The notes: generated by a model from the sequence alone, not told the origin. A stretch of 64,000 bases of DNA from Leptodactylus fallax (GCA_947044405.1 CAMRHE010000036.1:1054001-1118000); one strand, 5' to 3'. Positions 29,561-41,477 are shown, counted from the first letter of the stretch. Made by a program: numbers and translations.

Positions 29561-30789
29561 TTAAGTACTAACACATCCCTTCATGCTGTATTAGGCACAT
29601 TCATCCAGGCTTGCGTGCAAGCCAATTCAGTGGAGGGTATGAGGACCGGATCAGTAGATCCAGATGCGGGTAAAGCAGCGGAGTCAGACCAGGCACCACA
29701 ACAGGAAGACCAGTCGAGACTTCCTGCACAACCCTGGGTGCACTTCTGTCGCTCCCCCTCCATGACATTCAGTCTCCATGTGACCTCATGCTGCGGCGAA
29801 TGGAACAACATGAAGAAGAGGATGAAGAGTATGACATCGAGAGTGCCTGTGACCCTGTCTCCCGGAATGTGAACTGTGATGGCTGTGGGAACTCCGAGCA
29901 TGCAAACGGCTCCTAGAATGCCTTTGCCAATGTGACAATGAAGAACCACGCCTATGAGCATGCCGGCACATATGCAAACTAGAGGACATATTCTGCTCTG
30001 GATCTCCTGTAGTACCGAGCGTCAGAGTATCTGGAACCAGAGACCCAAGAACGCGAGCTGCAGACATATGTAGGGCACACATGAGAAGTACCCAACACAT
30101 AATCTGATTCAAAAAACTCCTCTTCGCTCTCTGGAACTATACCGAAAGGTGGAACATTGATGTGGAAGAGAGCTAACTACTGGGGGAGTAACTGATGTCC
30201 CAGCATGGGACCTACTATATGATTGGCCAAATCATTGTGCAGAGGCTCCCATGTTACCGCAGACGACACATCAGGCAAAACTGCTGTGGCACTTCTATTT
30301 GGGCCCATAGCCCATTGCGCAGCAGTCCATGGCGGGATCGAGAGCTACTAGTCCCGACTGCAGCCGCAACCAGGCGCTTACTAACCACAACGGTTGCCGA
30401 GCGTGAAGTCCGAACACCATTGAAAGAGCAAGCCTTGCTGGCGGCCTTGATGCACGAGAAGGCTCCGGGCAAGGCATCGGGGAAAGGAGAAGGGAAGGTT
30501 CGGCTGGTGCCCCGCTCTCAGGTAGAATGGGTGCCAACCAACCTCTACTCACAAAAGGAGTTGCGCATCGTCGACTGACTCCTTCTTCACAACTCTCAGC
30601 TGCGACATGGTTGCTGAGCGGTAATGCATAGAGCAACCTGTAATATAAATCAATTCCAGACAATCCTGTGAGACCTCAATAGGCTCCCAGCTCTGGCTGT
30701 CATAGCAACAGATCTCAGGTCAAGATCTCGTGCAGACACTGATCGTGGGTATAACTACCGGGTCTCTGCTGTATAATAAATACAGTGGC

Positions 30790-31022
30790 GACCCGGGGGC
30801 TATGGCAGCCACACATTGCAAAACAAAAATCTGCAGTGGAAAAGCTGTGTTTTCAAAAAAGTTGCATTTTTGAAAATCGCAGCATGTCAATTATAATTAT
30901 AATGAAGGCAGAAAGTCCACAGAGGAAAAATGTGTGAAAACACAATGAAAAACGCAATGTGTTTCCGCCGTGTTTTTTTCCAGTGTTTTTTGCTGCGTCT
31001 CGCTATCGGGGGCCTTAGCCTA
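30790..31022. mobile_element. MITE, GGGGGCCTTAGCC-ended family
   Basis: Right end CGGGGGCCTTAGCCTAA; internal CGCAGCATGTCAATTATAAT and TTTTTGCTGCGTCTCGC match the 5717-6046 and 63565-63904 copies. The left terminus is degenerate. Just upstream, 30670-30785 looks like an internal piece of the TTAA-type element (CTCCCAGCTCTGGCTGTCAT). Confidence 0.55.
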
Positions 31023-32756
31023 AATGCATTCTGTAACTACAGGACAAAATAATTTCTGTGAATATTCAGAGGTACATGTTCACCCACAATTTGAAGGGGT
31101 CATGAGGTTCTCTGAGCAGATTTCTATGATTTTCCAATCAGCCTCTGGTTATTACCAGGAAATGCAGGGCTGTGTGACGTCTCAGAACATAGTTACTATT
31201 TATAAAGAAAACACCCCCAGGGTAAGTTTAATGTTTATTGTCTTGTGAAAACTGAAATATTATCAAAATGACAGATGTTTTCTATTGTCTATGGCACAGA
31301 CTTACGGTGCTTAAACAAAGCATGCACAGTGCAAATTTAAGGCAAATCTGGAGTTGCATATGTTCCTTGTGAATAAAGTGACAAGTGTGTCATTACTGCT
31401 TGTAGAGTTATTTATGTATAGTATTATAATATATTAAACATATTCCTGTTTGTTACATGAAACTTGAATTATTGACTCCTGATTTTTCTTTTTTCACAAT
31501 GTTGTGCAACAATGACATTTCATCAATGTTAGTTCTAGTCATTTCACAACCGGCATGTCAATCGACTGAAGCAATTATGTTTTATTGAGAAGTGCATTAG
31601 CTGCCTCCCAGAGTTCACTGTAGAATGGTATAGGGCACCAAATTACAGGATATAATGTATTTGTATTACTATTGACTATTATGGTCTTTTAGTGGTATGG
31701 CTCTTATGCATTACAAAGGAAGACTGTTAATACATTATCATTTTTCCTTTAATAAATCTGCATTTCTACCAGTGGCTCTATGAATCGTAGCTGCACTGGT
31801 GTAAGGATAGAGTTTTCCCAACATAAGAGCATCTCTCTCGCCAACATTAGAATTTTCTTTAGAATGGACTTGTGGTACACTTTCTTTCAATTGGATGTTG
31901 GTATAACTAAAGAATGAATGGAATCTCTAACCATTACAGACCATTGGATCATGCCAGTCCTCCCTTCAGGTGCTAGATAGGTAGATGCATTTAGCCACCA
32001 ACATTGTTTGAAAAAACATAGGCAACAGTATTCCCATTTATACAAATGTAAATTAAATCCACATTCTGGTACATTGTCTAATAATTGCATATACTGGAAC
32101 ATGCAGTGTTCTAGCAGCTTGGCAACCACAGGTTGCCTACCTGTGATCAAAGATATTTTTACAAATGATGTCTTTATGTCTAAAGCTTCTGGATTTCCCA
32201 GTTATCAAGCAAATTTTACACAACATGCCATAAACTGTAAGGAGCAAATACATATGCCTGATAAATGGCTGATTTCATCTTTAAATAACCCACGCTGGTG
32301 CACATTTTACACGAACATATGGCAGCTCAGCAGTTAGTGCATATGTTTTTGATAAAGGTCTGTGGCATAAATGCTTTGGGCATTTTACACATTCTTTGGC
32401 TGGTATATGGACACAGAACATATTTTTATTAGAATTATTAGTAAAATGGAATAAAATAATTGCATTAAATGGCAACATATGTGATGAAAATACCAATGTA
32501 ACTAGGATTATTTTCTATAAATATATGAAGTTCATATGAAAATATTTGTGTCTACTCAGTTTCTGGTCAGTACAGAGAACTTGATTCTTAAAAGTTTGGA
32601 ACCTGTTTCTAAAAGGTAATGGCAGTAAATGTTGACATATTTTTATTGTTCCATTGCATCAAAGTCAAAATGAAGCAACCTTGCAAATAGCCTTTACTAA
32701 AAATCTCATATCCTTTTGTATTTCCTATTTCTACCTAACCTACCAAATATTTATTA
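31023..32756. other. No recognised feature
   Basis: About 1.7 kb of AT-rich, unique-looking sequence without a supported gene. Confidence 0.45.
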
Positions 32757-32897
32757 TTAAAGGGGTTGTCCAGGATAAATCAATATTTTAATAACAAGTA
32801 TCCATGCCCCCCTCCAAACTTTCTAATGTACATCTTTTTTCAATATTACTTTGTTGTTCTGTAATATATGTAGGTCATGTGACCTACATATATTACA
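32757..32897. mobile_element. Fragment of an AAAGGGGTTGTCCAGG-ended MITE
   Basis: Left terminus AAAGGGGTTGTCCAGGATAA is characteristic of an abundant amphibian short element; the right terminus was not found. Contains the palindrome listed next. Confidence 0.5.
32861..32896. repeat. Perfect 36-bp palindrome
   Basis: Arms GTAATATATGTAGGTCA (32861-32877) and its exact complement (32880-32896) around TG. Confidence 0.97.
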
Positions 32898-32962
32898 TTG
32901 TTTGCCTTTCCGCTGACATAGCGGGTTCTTGGTCTAATCGATATCCTGACCCACTACATTAT

Positions 32963-33209
32963 TATTTATTTTTATTTATTTATTTATTATTTATGCTTAC
33001 TTATAGACTGCCAGCATATTCCACAGCGCTTTACAGATATTGTCAGTCACTGTCCCATATAGGGCTCACAATCTACATTCCCTATCAGTATGTCTTTGGA
33101 GTGTGGGAGGAAACCGGAGTGCTAGGAGGAAACCCATGCAAACACAGGGAGAACATACAAAATCCTTGCAGATGTTGTCCTTGGCAGGATTCGAACACAG
33201 GACTCCAGT
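32963..33209 (-). mobile_element. tRNA-derived SINE, V-SINE-like, 5' truncated
   Basis: On the minus strand: a GGATTCGAAC-type B-box complement (GGCAGGATTCGAACACAGGA near 33184-33203 on the plus strand), then GGACAACATCTGCAAGGAT, GTTCTCCCTGTGTTTGCATG, a CCTCCCACACTCCAAAGACA block, and a tail with GCGCTGTGGAATATG and A/T-rich repeats. The A-box part of the tRNA head is missing. The family name is from memory. Confidence 0.7.
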
Positions 33210-33254
33210 GAGTATAAATGACTATAGGGGGCTCAATTTAGTTGGACACGTTCT

Positions 33255-33365
33255 ATGCTCCTGGACCTAGATGCAGAGAAGACATTTAACAGAGTTCACT
33301 GGGACTACCTCTCTCAAATATTAAGAAAATTATGCATAAATGGGTCTCTTAAACAGGTTTTCTGA
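33255..33365 (+). pseudogene. L1-type RT fragment
   Basis: Reads LLDLDAEKTFNRVHWDYL then SQILRKLCINGSLKQVF, matching RT motif A of L1 ORF2, with the catalytic Asp in DAEKTF. About 36 codons, on the opposite strand to the L1 at 34905-37850. Confidence 0.75.
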
Positions 33366-33380
33366 CAAACATGACCATAT

Positions 33381-34550
33381 TTAACCCCTTCCCACTGCAC
33401 CGTATAGTTTACGCTCAGTGCCGTAATAGTACAGCGCATTCATGCTGCAGTCTCAGGAGCTATGCCTGCATTATGACTTCCAGGTCTTGGCTGTATTACA
33501 CAGCCAAGACTCAGGACTAGTTTAACCCCTCAGATGCCATGATCAATAGTTATCACAGCATCTGGGTGGTTCAGGGTCAACATCTCCACCCGCCAACCCC
33601 TACCCCCTGCCACCTCTCGGACCCCCGGATCTTATCGCGGGGTCCAAGAGATTGCCTATTGCACATAGGAAGCCTATGTGCAATGTGCTGCAATACAGTG
33701 TATTGAATACATTGCAATGGGGATAAGCAGAGCCCAAGATTAAGTCTCCTTATGAGAAAGGAAAAAAGTAAAAAAAAAAAAGTTTAAAGTGTTCAAAATA
33801 AAGTATAAAAAAATAAATAATTTAAAAAAAACCCACATTTTAAATTTAAAAAATCATATAATGTAAGTAAAATACAGTTAACAAACATGTTAGGTATCCA
33901 CACGTTAGTATAAGTCCGCCCTATCCGAAAATAAAGTTATTTATTCCCTATGGTGAATGCCATAAAAAAAAAAAAACATATATTGCAATGTGCAAATGGT
34001 CACCTCACTTTTCCCCCAAAATAGCAATAAAAAGTGATCAAAAAGTTAAACATACCAAAAATTGCTACCAATAAAAACTACTTCTTGCCCTACAATATTG
34101 AAAAAGGTATGGATTTTAGAATATGGTGACCTCAGGAAAATTATTAATTTCCAAAAAATTATGTTGTATTAGTAAAGGCAGTAAAACATAATGAAAACAA
34201 CATAAATATGGTATCACCGTAATTGTAATGACCTGCCAAAGATGCCTTGTCATTTTTAATGCAGAGTAAATGCCGTAGGAACAAAATGCAAAAAAAAAAA
34301 AAAAATGTTGGAATTGAGGGTTATTTCACATGGAACACCCCAAAGATATTAATAAAATCTAATCAAAACATTATATGGACCCCAAAATGGTGCCAAACCA
34401 TTACCAGTACAACTCGTCACACAAAGAATAAGCCCTCACTTAGCTATGTTCACAGAAAAACAAAAAAATTATGATTTTTGGAAGGCAGGGAAGGAAAATA
34501 TGAAAAAAGTTGCCAAGCATTAACATACAAACTACCCTGTGTCCTTTTAA
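33381..34550. mobile_element. TTAA-type non-autonomous element, full-length copy
   Basis: Starts TTAACCCCTTCCCACTGCACC and ends near GTCCTTTTAA, with TTAA at 34547-34550. The interior follows the split element at 10413-18866: ATGCCATGATCAATAG, GTTAGGTATCCACACG, AAAAGTGATCAAA and AATGACCTGCCAAA. The 1.17 kb size fits. Confidence 0.7.
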
Positions 34551-34904
34551 TTTTTCATTATTCATATTTGCAAAAATTGTTAACTTTTAATTGTCTACAA
34601 ATTTAAACATGATCATGTTAGTTTTGGTGTGTGATATGCGATTTAGGCTCTGTACTGTCAGGAGGGTGGTGTCAGACAGGAGCAGGCAAGTGGTGCAATT
34701 CTGAGCTCTGACCGTCTGCCTCTGAATCACACCCCCTGTTTACTTCTTCCTGCCACTCCCCCCTTACAGTACAGAGCCCAAGTAGCATATCAGACACCAA
34801 AGCTATCTGCACTGATTGCTCAGGAACGATGGGAGCCAAAGAAAAAATTCCAACTGTGTGGGAGTCCGTGGAGCAGCAATCATTAATAGACACTAAGAAC
34901 TGAA

Positions 34905-37850
34905 CAGTTTGCTCTTTATAGTTTCAAAAGTATTTGTTGAATAATGGCAGAAAAAAAGAACAATGTACAGTCAGAAACAGGGCATCAGGAAAAACATTCC
35001 ATAAAGCAAAATGTACATAGAATAATACAAACTGAAAATAATGCAAAACCCTGCTCAGGGAAAATATAAACCAGAACACTTGAACCCAGTTACAGATTAA
35101 AGCTGAAGACAGTATGCCAGACCTGGGATATTGGACCTATTAACCCAGGGAGACCAGATCTTATTGAAAAGCGTGCTGTTAGCTGAAATAGTGGCATTGA
35201 TTCTTTCATGGAGCATGATTGCGTCAACACGGCCAATCACCTCCATTAATGAAAGACTTAGTTTCTTCCAATTGGAAGCACCGTGGATTCTGGTCTCCAT
35301 CAGTATATAATGAAGCAATTTATATTCTGCATACCAAAGGTTAGTAGGTTTAAGGCCGAGTAGGAACACCGGCGCAGTCAATGGGATTGATTGTCCCAAG
35401 AATCTTTGCACCATCCTTTGTCCCAAACGTCTTTGCACCATCCTATGAATGGACATCCAGAAGCAACGGGCCAGAGGGAAGGTCCACCAAATATGAAGTG
35501 TATCACCCAGGGCATTACAGCCCCAAAAACAAAGAGGTGAGACCGCAGGGTAAAAACCATGTAGTTTGGAGGGAACCAGATATGTTCTATGTAATATTTT
35601 TAAGGAGGGCTCCATAAGGGTGACTTGCCAGCTGCCCTTGCTGATGAACATGCAGCAATCAGTCCATTGAGCTGGAGTTAGGGAGGTCTCTAGGTCCTTT
35701 TCCCAGGTCGTCATAAAGTCCAGCTTGAGGTCAGAGGGTGGGGTGTTCAGAACACCATATATATAAAAGAAAGGGGAGCCCCTATCAGCCACCCTAAAGA
35801 AACACAATCTCTCAAAACTAGTGGGGTTAATCTCTGGGTTGAGTGGGGCGAATAATTGTAAAAATTGTAAGACCTGAGTATCTGTAATTGTAAGTACCTG
35901 AGTAATTGTGAGTCCTGAAGATCTCTGCGGGAGGCGTGGAATGTGTGCTAATGAAGTAGTTTTTGGTAGAGACCTGCAGATCACAGAAGAAGTCATTGAG
36001 AAGCCTGAACCTGGCGTGTCTCAACCAAATGAACACCTTGGTGGATAGGCCAGGAGGGAAGAGGGGTTACAAATTAGAAGAAGCAATGGTGATATTGGGC
36101 TTTGTGACTTGACGCTAAAGTGGACTCTCTGCCACAGTTGCAGTATATAATTCGTCACTATAGCCGTCGCTGAAATAGAGCAACCAGGGTTGATTCCACA
36201 GCTACCCACTGTGGGCAGTCTGCCTCGTTATAGATGACACAAAGTTATGAGAGCCTGGCAGAAATGAAATATTTGTAAAGATTGGGTCCTCCCAGTCTCT
36301 TATGGCAGTACATAGTCCATCTCCGAATCCGCAGACGCTTATAGGCCCATATAAAATTAAAGATTTCCCTCTGTAGACCAGCTAAAGAGGAAGAGGTTAC
36401 CAGGGTCGGGAGAGTATGTAAATAATAAAGGATGCGAGGTAAGGTAACCATTTTAACCAAGTGGATCCTACCAATCCAGGAGAGAGTGGGGCAGTACCAG
36501 GAAGTGAGGTCCTTTAAAAGCTTCAGGATCAATATGATTTATTCCAAGATAGGATAGGTAGTTATTTCGGGTCTGAAAAATGAAATTTAAGGCTATTAAT
36601 TTTTGAGTAGCGGAGGAGACGTTGCAGTGCAATATTTCTGATTTAGAGTTATTAAGTTTAAGGACTGAGAGCTGCATGAATTAAGAAAGGGTATTAAGCA
36701 AATTTGGGAGCATAATTAAGGGTTTAGTGACAGTAAGAAACAAGTCATAAGCAAACATATTGGTCTTATATTCATGGCTCCCAATCCTTATGCCAGCAAT
36801 ATCAGGATGGGATCGAATAGCAATGGCTAGGGGTACTATGGCAAGGGCAAATAAAGCTGGTGATAAGTGACTACCTTGCTGAGTGCCACGACAAATTTTG
36901 ATAGTAGCAGAGAGTCGGTCGGAAGTTTCAGATAGGCTTTGGGGTCGCAGTAAAGCGCTCAGAGGTCCCGTTGCAAGTGGGTCAGTGTCCGATGCAATAT
37001 TATATGTAAAGAACTCGGTAAGAGTATTGGAGATCTGTCATATAATGCCAGGATCAGTCAATATGGACTTGTTCAAGTGCCACTGAGTGAGTAGCAGTGG
37101 GAGTCTGAAAATCAATGTCAACCAGAACCAGGTCGTGTTCCGATTAGGCAAAGGGTACGTGATGGGCATAAATGAGGTTAGGGAGTGGTGAAGTAGATAG
37201 AAGGATCCTATCGATCATGGTGTAATGGTAGTGAGCTGGAGAAAAGTATGTATAACTATTTCCAATGAAGTCACGTCAATCATCGGCCCCATTAAGGAAC
37301 TGGAGAGGAGTATGAATCTCACTCTTTTAGAGTTTAGAGGAGAGTCAGCCGAAGGGGAGAAGCGGTCCAGGGTGGCATTAATGGTAAAATTAAAAACCCT
37401 GCACCAGACTATTTTAGCAGAATCAAAGTGTCCCAACACATCACATAACTCATGAAAAAACATTACCGGGGACTAGGGGCATAGGAATTAACTAGGCATC
37501 GTTGTTGACTAGGTATAGATATGACATTGAATAATACTGTAGCGCCTTTGAGGATCAACCTTCATAGCTTAAATTTGGAGGGTGACAGAATTCCTGATGG
37601 AGACCGCTACTCCACTACTCTTAGACTTATTGGGTGCATGACTGATATGGGTATAACGGCAGTTAAAAAATTTAGGGAATGTGGAGGGGGTGAAGTGAGA
37701 TTCTTAAATGTAAAGAATGTCAGGTTTCAGTTTCTCGTATTGGAGAAATGCCTTATGACGTTTATGAGGGGAATTAAATGCCCTTACGTTATAAAAGACA
37801 ATCTTACACATGCGGGGCATAAGGATGTGCGAAACATCTTGCAACAAACT
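34905..37850 (-). mobile_element. L1-type LINE, minus strand, degraded
   Basis: ORF2 pieces occur in the right order on the minus strand: endonuclease start (about 37820-37500), further endonuclease (37463-37215), RT with a FADD-like box (about 36900-36700), thumb/connector (36532-36245) and C-terminal Cys region (35996-35097), followed by a 3' UTR-like segment to about 34905. A possible ORF1 start is at 38431 (MSEPPQPPCPTEAPDLLDK), unproven. Confidence 0.85.
35097..37850 (-). pseudogene. L1 ORF2 (endonuclease-RT) pseudogene
   Basis: ORF2 nicks target DNA and copies its RNA. Seen: IVFYNVRAFNSPHKRHKAF (EN start, with the conserved Asn), then a stop just before ESHF, where the catalytic Glu block sits; KSSGVAVSI; RGTQQGSHLSPALFALAIV; FAYDLFLTV at 36755-36729, where the catalytic FADD box has become FAYD; LSWIGRIHLVKMVTLPRIL; and CFWGCNALGDTLHIWWTFPL, the C-terminal region with one Cys of the usual set retained. 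Multiple stops and frameshifts, and a lost catalytic Asp, make it inactive. Confidence 0.88.
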
Positions 37851-38698
37851 AAGTCTATACGGAAAAAGGAGCCTTGGGCAGGATGAGGCAGGGGACTAAG
37901 TCGACTGATGGCATAGAGTAAGAATGGGAAGCGCTGTGGAGGGAAAAGTTAATTAACTGCATAGAACAATAATAAATAACAACAACAAACCCTGAACAAG
38001 GCTGCACACACCGGGGGGAGGGGGAATGGTGTGCAACAACCCCTATAACGCACCAGACCTGTGGGGGACATGGGAATCGCTGCCACGGTCAACTCCTAGT
38101 AAAGTGCTATGGAGAATGCTAAGAACCATAAGCTTCTAGAGGGTATGTAAAATAAATACAGGGACTGCCCCAAACAAGTAATACAAAAATAAGAACAATA
38201 ACATCAGCACAGTGACTATAGCAAAGATAAAAAAGGAACCAAAGCCATGTAAGGCATTAAGGCAATGTTAAGAGGCCAAGGCCTGAAACCTGAGACGACA
38301 GAAACAATAGTATAAGCAGTTAGCAATGTCCTTACTGAGAAATCTGTAAACAGAACAAGGCATATGTCCATATACTTATCAAGGAGGTCTGGGGCCTCAG
38401 TAGGACATGGAGGTTGAGGAGGCTCTGACATTTTGGACGCCAGGCACGCAAGGGGCTCTGAGGAAGACAGTCAGCCAGATTCGGGTCATCTACCTGAAGT
38501 CCTTCTCATCGTAGGACTTCAGGTAGACCGCATGACTCCATGCAGTCTTTGGCCTCTGTAGAGGGTCAGGTCGGCGTTGCGACACATAATGACACCGGCA
38601 TAACCCATATCTTTGACGTCATTGAAGAGGACTGTGGCAGAGCCCAGGAGAGGTAAGTACCACTGGTTTTTATGTTTGTCACCTCCGGGCCTCTGATC

Positions 38699-38736
38699 AT
38701 TATACTCTGGAGTTTGAAAACACTCCAGAGTATAAT
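38699..38736. repeat. Perfect 15-bp hairpin
   Basis: ATTATACTCTGGAGT and its exact complement around an 8-nt loop, inside the hAT-like remnant. The related copies near 40610-40650 and 53615-53635 have different loops or broken arms. Confidence 0.9.
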
Positions 38737-38814
38737 AATAGTTCGTGGGTGGTGTACCCCAAAAATTTCGGGTTCTACTGAACCTAAACTTTTTGCAATA
38801 TTTGCAAGAAATAC

Positions 38815-39015
38815 CATTGGGGCCACAATGGGACATAATACTGTGTGGTGGGGCCACTATGGAATATTATACTTTATGCAGGGGCTGCTATGGGACATTA
38901 TACTGTATACAAGGACCACTATGGGACATAATACAGTGTGGAGGGGCCACTATGGAACATAATACTGTGTGAAGGGACCACTTTGGGACATTATAGTGTG
39001 TGTAAATGGGGCGTC
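38815..39015 (+). repeat. 31-bp minisatellite array
   Basis: Six or seven units of the GGGGCCACTATGGGACATA family, with TTATACTGTATGCA-type variants. Confidence 0.85.
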
Positions 39016-39111
39016 ATACTGTGTGGGGGCCAGGAAAGGGGGCGCTATGCCATGGGAGGGGGTACAAGTCAAAAGTTTGCTATGGGGCCCAGTCTTTGCT
39101 AGTTACTACCC

Positions 39112-40260
39112 TGGCTGGTTCCATTTACATTCTCACATCCTTCAAGCACATCACCTGTACTGTATCTAATAAATGTAATATTATTATTAACATAAAAACA
39201 ATCCAAATAATAGAATGGATTAAAATGATCAATGTAGATGTTTGTAAATTTAAATTAAAAAAAGTCATACTAAGGTCATAAGTCAAAATCATGGCTCCTG
39301 CTGCCTGAAGCAGAGTACTATGATGTCACCTCTACACTAGTATATAGTCATGACACATTACAGTCTGAACCTTGAGGGTATAGTGAGTGCATTTATCTTG
39401 ATGCTTGTGCTTTGTGAATCGCAATTTGGGAAGAACACAGACCTTTTTCCTGCGCTTATTGGAAGAGCTTGTCGTGGATAAGCATATGTTCCTTGTAGGA
39501 ACTATCGTGGGGGCGGCTATTGGAGCATTAGTAGGAGAAATAGTGAACATCTATGAGGAAGAGGAGGAGGAAGATGATGAGGACTGAGTACCATCTACAG
39601 CTGCATAACTGACTTTATTACCACCACCAACCTGTCCACCATAAGATCATCACCGGGCTGACATCCCATCATCTGAAGTGTTACATCACTCAGCGTTGTA
39701 TCTATGGATGAAATTCCTGCCATTTCCATTATGTACACGGTCTCATGATGTTTTTCTGCTCTTACATAAATAATAATGATATCCAATGATTTTGACGTTT
39801 GCATTATGTTTTCTGTATCAGTATAACATTACAGTATAGTAAGTTGTAGTACAGGGTATTCATATCTTTATGTTACAAAACCTTGACATAAAACTGGCAG
39901 CCACCTTACTACTTTAACTTTTAGGTCATAAAAAAGAACATGATCATGGTGAATAGTGATAAGTAGTAAAATTTTCTACCCTCCCCAATATTCAGCAAGG
40001 GGCAATAGCTAGTATAAGTAAAACTACCTCACAAAAAATCAGAGAAATCTAAATCCATGTTATATTCTCATAAATAAAGAGAAAGAAATTCTGAAAGCGT
40101 AACTAAACTTTCGGCAACTTTTGATTTAATAAAATTAATAAATTCTGTAATATACTTTATTAGCAAATTTTTGATCCTTTCCGTGAAATCCTGCATTTTT
40201 TCACTCTTTCCCTTGCTTCTGTATTGAGAGCTTTTTCTGCCTCTCACTAAATGTTAATGT
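39112..40260. other. No recognised element; one odd small ORF
   Basis: Mostly unique-looking. The only point of note is the 60-codon ORF described separately. Confidence 0.4.
39405..39587 (+). CDS. Unrecognised 60-residue ORF: hydrophobic segment and acidic tail
   Basis: From ATG 39405 the frame gives an N-terminal basic stretch, a Gly/Ala/Ile/Val-rich hydrophobic segment (LVGTIVGAAIGALVGEIV, about residues 30-47) and a C-terminal IYEEEEEEDDED tail before TGA. A membrane segment with an acidic tail would be plausible, but the acidic run comes from a GAGGAAGAGGAGGAGGAA purine repeat and could be chance. No family recognised; it may be a last exon or nothing. Confidence 0.2.
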   Translation: MCFVNRNLGRTQTFFLRLLEELVVDKHMFLVGTIVGAAIGALVGEIVNIYEEEEEEDDED

Positions 40261-41190
40261 CAGTGGCATAAGCACCGCAGTAGCAGCCATAGCGGCTGCC
40301 ACAGGGCCCAGGGCCCTAGGGGGCCTAGCGTTCCCCTGCTGCTTTTATCTTTATTTTATAGGCCGCTATCTGCTGGAATAACCCCTGCAGGTAATGGGTC
40401 CTATTTACTTACCGATCCCCGTTCCTGCTCACATTTGCCTCCACTTCCCCTTCTGCCCTCCAGGGGGCCCATGTGTCTTATATCACATCGCTTTGGCCCT
40501 CTGGAGGGAAGAAGGGAAAGCGAAGGCATCCTTGAGCTGGAGCGGGGATCAATAAGTAAGGCCGATCGATAAGAATATTTGTTGGCCGAACCCCAACAAA
40601 TACTGCTATCATTATACATTGGGGTCTCTTCAGACCCCGGAGTATAATAATCGGAGGCCCAGGGGAGGTGAGCAAACATAAAAACCAGTGTTACTCACCT
40701 CTCCGGCACAACTCCGTGCAGTCTTCGGCCTCTGTAGTGATGTCACAGACATCACGTGTATAAGGACCATTGTTTCAACGCATAATGACACCAGCGTAAC
40801 CCACGTCTGTGACGTCATTGAAGAGCACCACGATGGAGCCCAGGAGAGGTAAGTACCACTGGTTTTTATGTTTATGGGCCTCCGATCAGTGTACTAAAAA
40901 GACCCCAGAGTATAATAATAGTTTGTGGGTAGTGTACCCCAAAAATTGCAGAACCCAACATTTTTCAATATTTGCGATCACCATTGGGGCCATAATAAAT
41001 ACTGTGTGCAGGGGCACCTATGGAACATAATACTGTGTGGAGGGGTCACTATGGGTCATAATACTGAGCGGAGGGGCTGCTATGAAACATTATACTGTCT
41101 GCAGGGGCCACTATGTGACATTATACTACATGCAGGGGCCGCTATGGGACAATATACTGTGTACAGGGGCCGCTATGGAACATTATACTG
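40261..41190 (+). mobile_element. hAT-like element remnant, left end present
   Basis: Left end CAGTGGCATAAGCACCGCAG resembles the CAGTGGCGTAACTA terminus of amphibian hAT-like elements. The body continues through GACGTCATTGAAGAG and AGCCCAGGAGAGGTAAGTAC to a minisatellite at 40985-41190. The right end is missing. Confidence 0.6.
40985..41190 (+). repeat. 31-bp minisatellite array
   Basis: About seven units of the GGGGCCRCTATGGRACATWATACTG type. Confidence 0.85.
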
Positions 41191-41477
41191 CGCAAAACTT
41201 TTTATTTATTTATTTAGTTTGAATGGTTAAGATGACCAACTTCTGAATTTGCTGCACTGGGCAGCCTTTTAAGAAAGATCATTAGGAATTTAGTATTTAT
41301 ATTCCAATTTACAGACAGGCTTTTCCACAGTCTAATAGTGATTATCAAAAAACAAAAAGGAGAAAAAAAGAAAAAAATGTCTCACCGCTCTCAATAGTTA
41401 AAGTTCCATGATATCATATATCAATGGTGCATGGAAGAAACTCCTCAGACCTCATGGAGTGATGAAATAATTCAAGT

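Larger units (their letters stand above)
24890..30660 (-). mobile_element. Ngaro/DIRS-like tyrosine-recombinase retroelement, degraded and interrupted
   Basis: In minus-strand order: gag-like region with a Cys/His motif (29560-28861), an LTR-like insertion (28865-26740), the start of an RT-type domain (26606-26520), a duplicated piece of the hydrolase ORF (26497-26337), a tyrosine recombinase C-terminus (26003-25779) and an SGNH-hydrolase ORF (25730-24900). This content is known for vertebrate Ngaro-type elements. Most of the RT and RNase H is missing. All ORFs are broken, so it is old. DIRS or Crypton relatives cannot be excluded without comparison. Confidence 0.6.
38515..39111 (+). mobile_element. 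hAT-like element remnant with minisatellite
   Basis: Shares a long segment with 40700-41190 and 53640-53870: GGCCTCTGTAG, ATAATGACACC, GACGTCATTGAAGAG, AGCCCAGGAGAGGTAAGTAC. It ends TTTGCTAGTTACTACCCTG, a degenerate form of the CAGGGGCGTAACTAG-type hAT terminus. The left terminus was not found. Confidence 0.5.

Noticed and set aside
30195..30663. ORFs of 127 (plus) and 122 (minus) codons
   Set aside because: Composition-driven; the minus-strand one might be the far N-terminus of the gag-like ORF, but I see no motif to support it.
33181..33205. tRNA gene suggested by a GGATTCGAAC B-box-like sequence
   Set aside because: It lies in the head of a SINE; no cloverleaf can be drawn from the remaining sequence.
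39595..39804. 69-codon minus-strand ORF downstream of the small acidic ORF
   Set aside because: No domain and no homologous pattern; probably chance.
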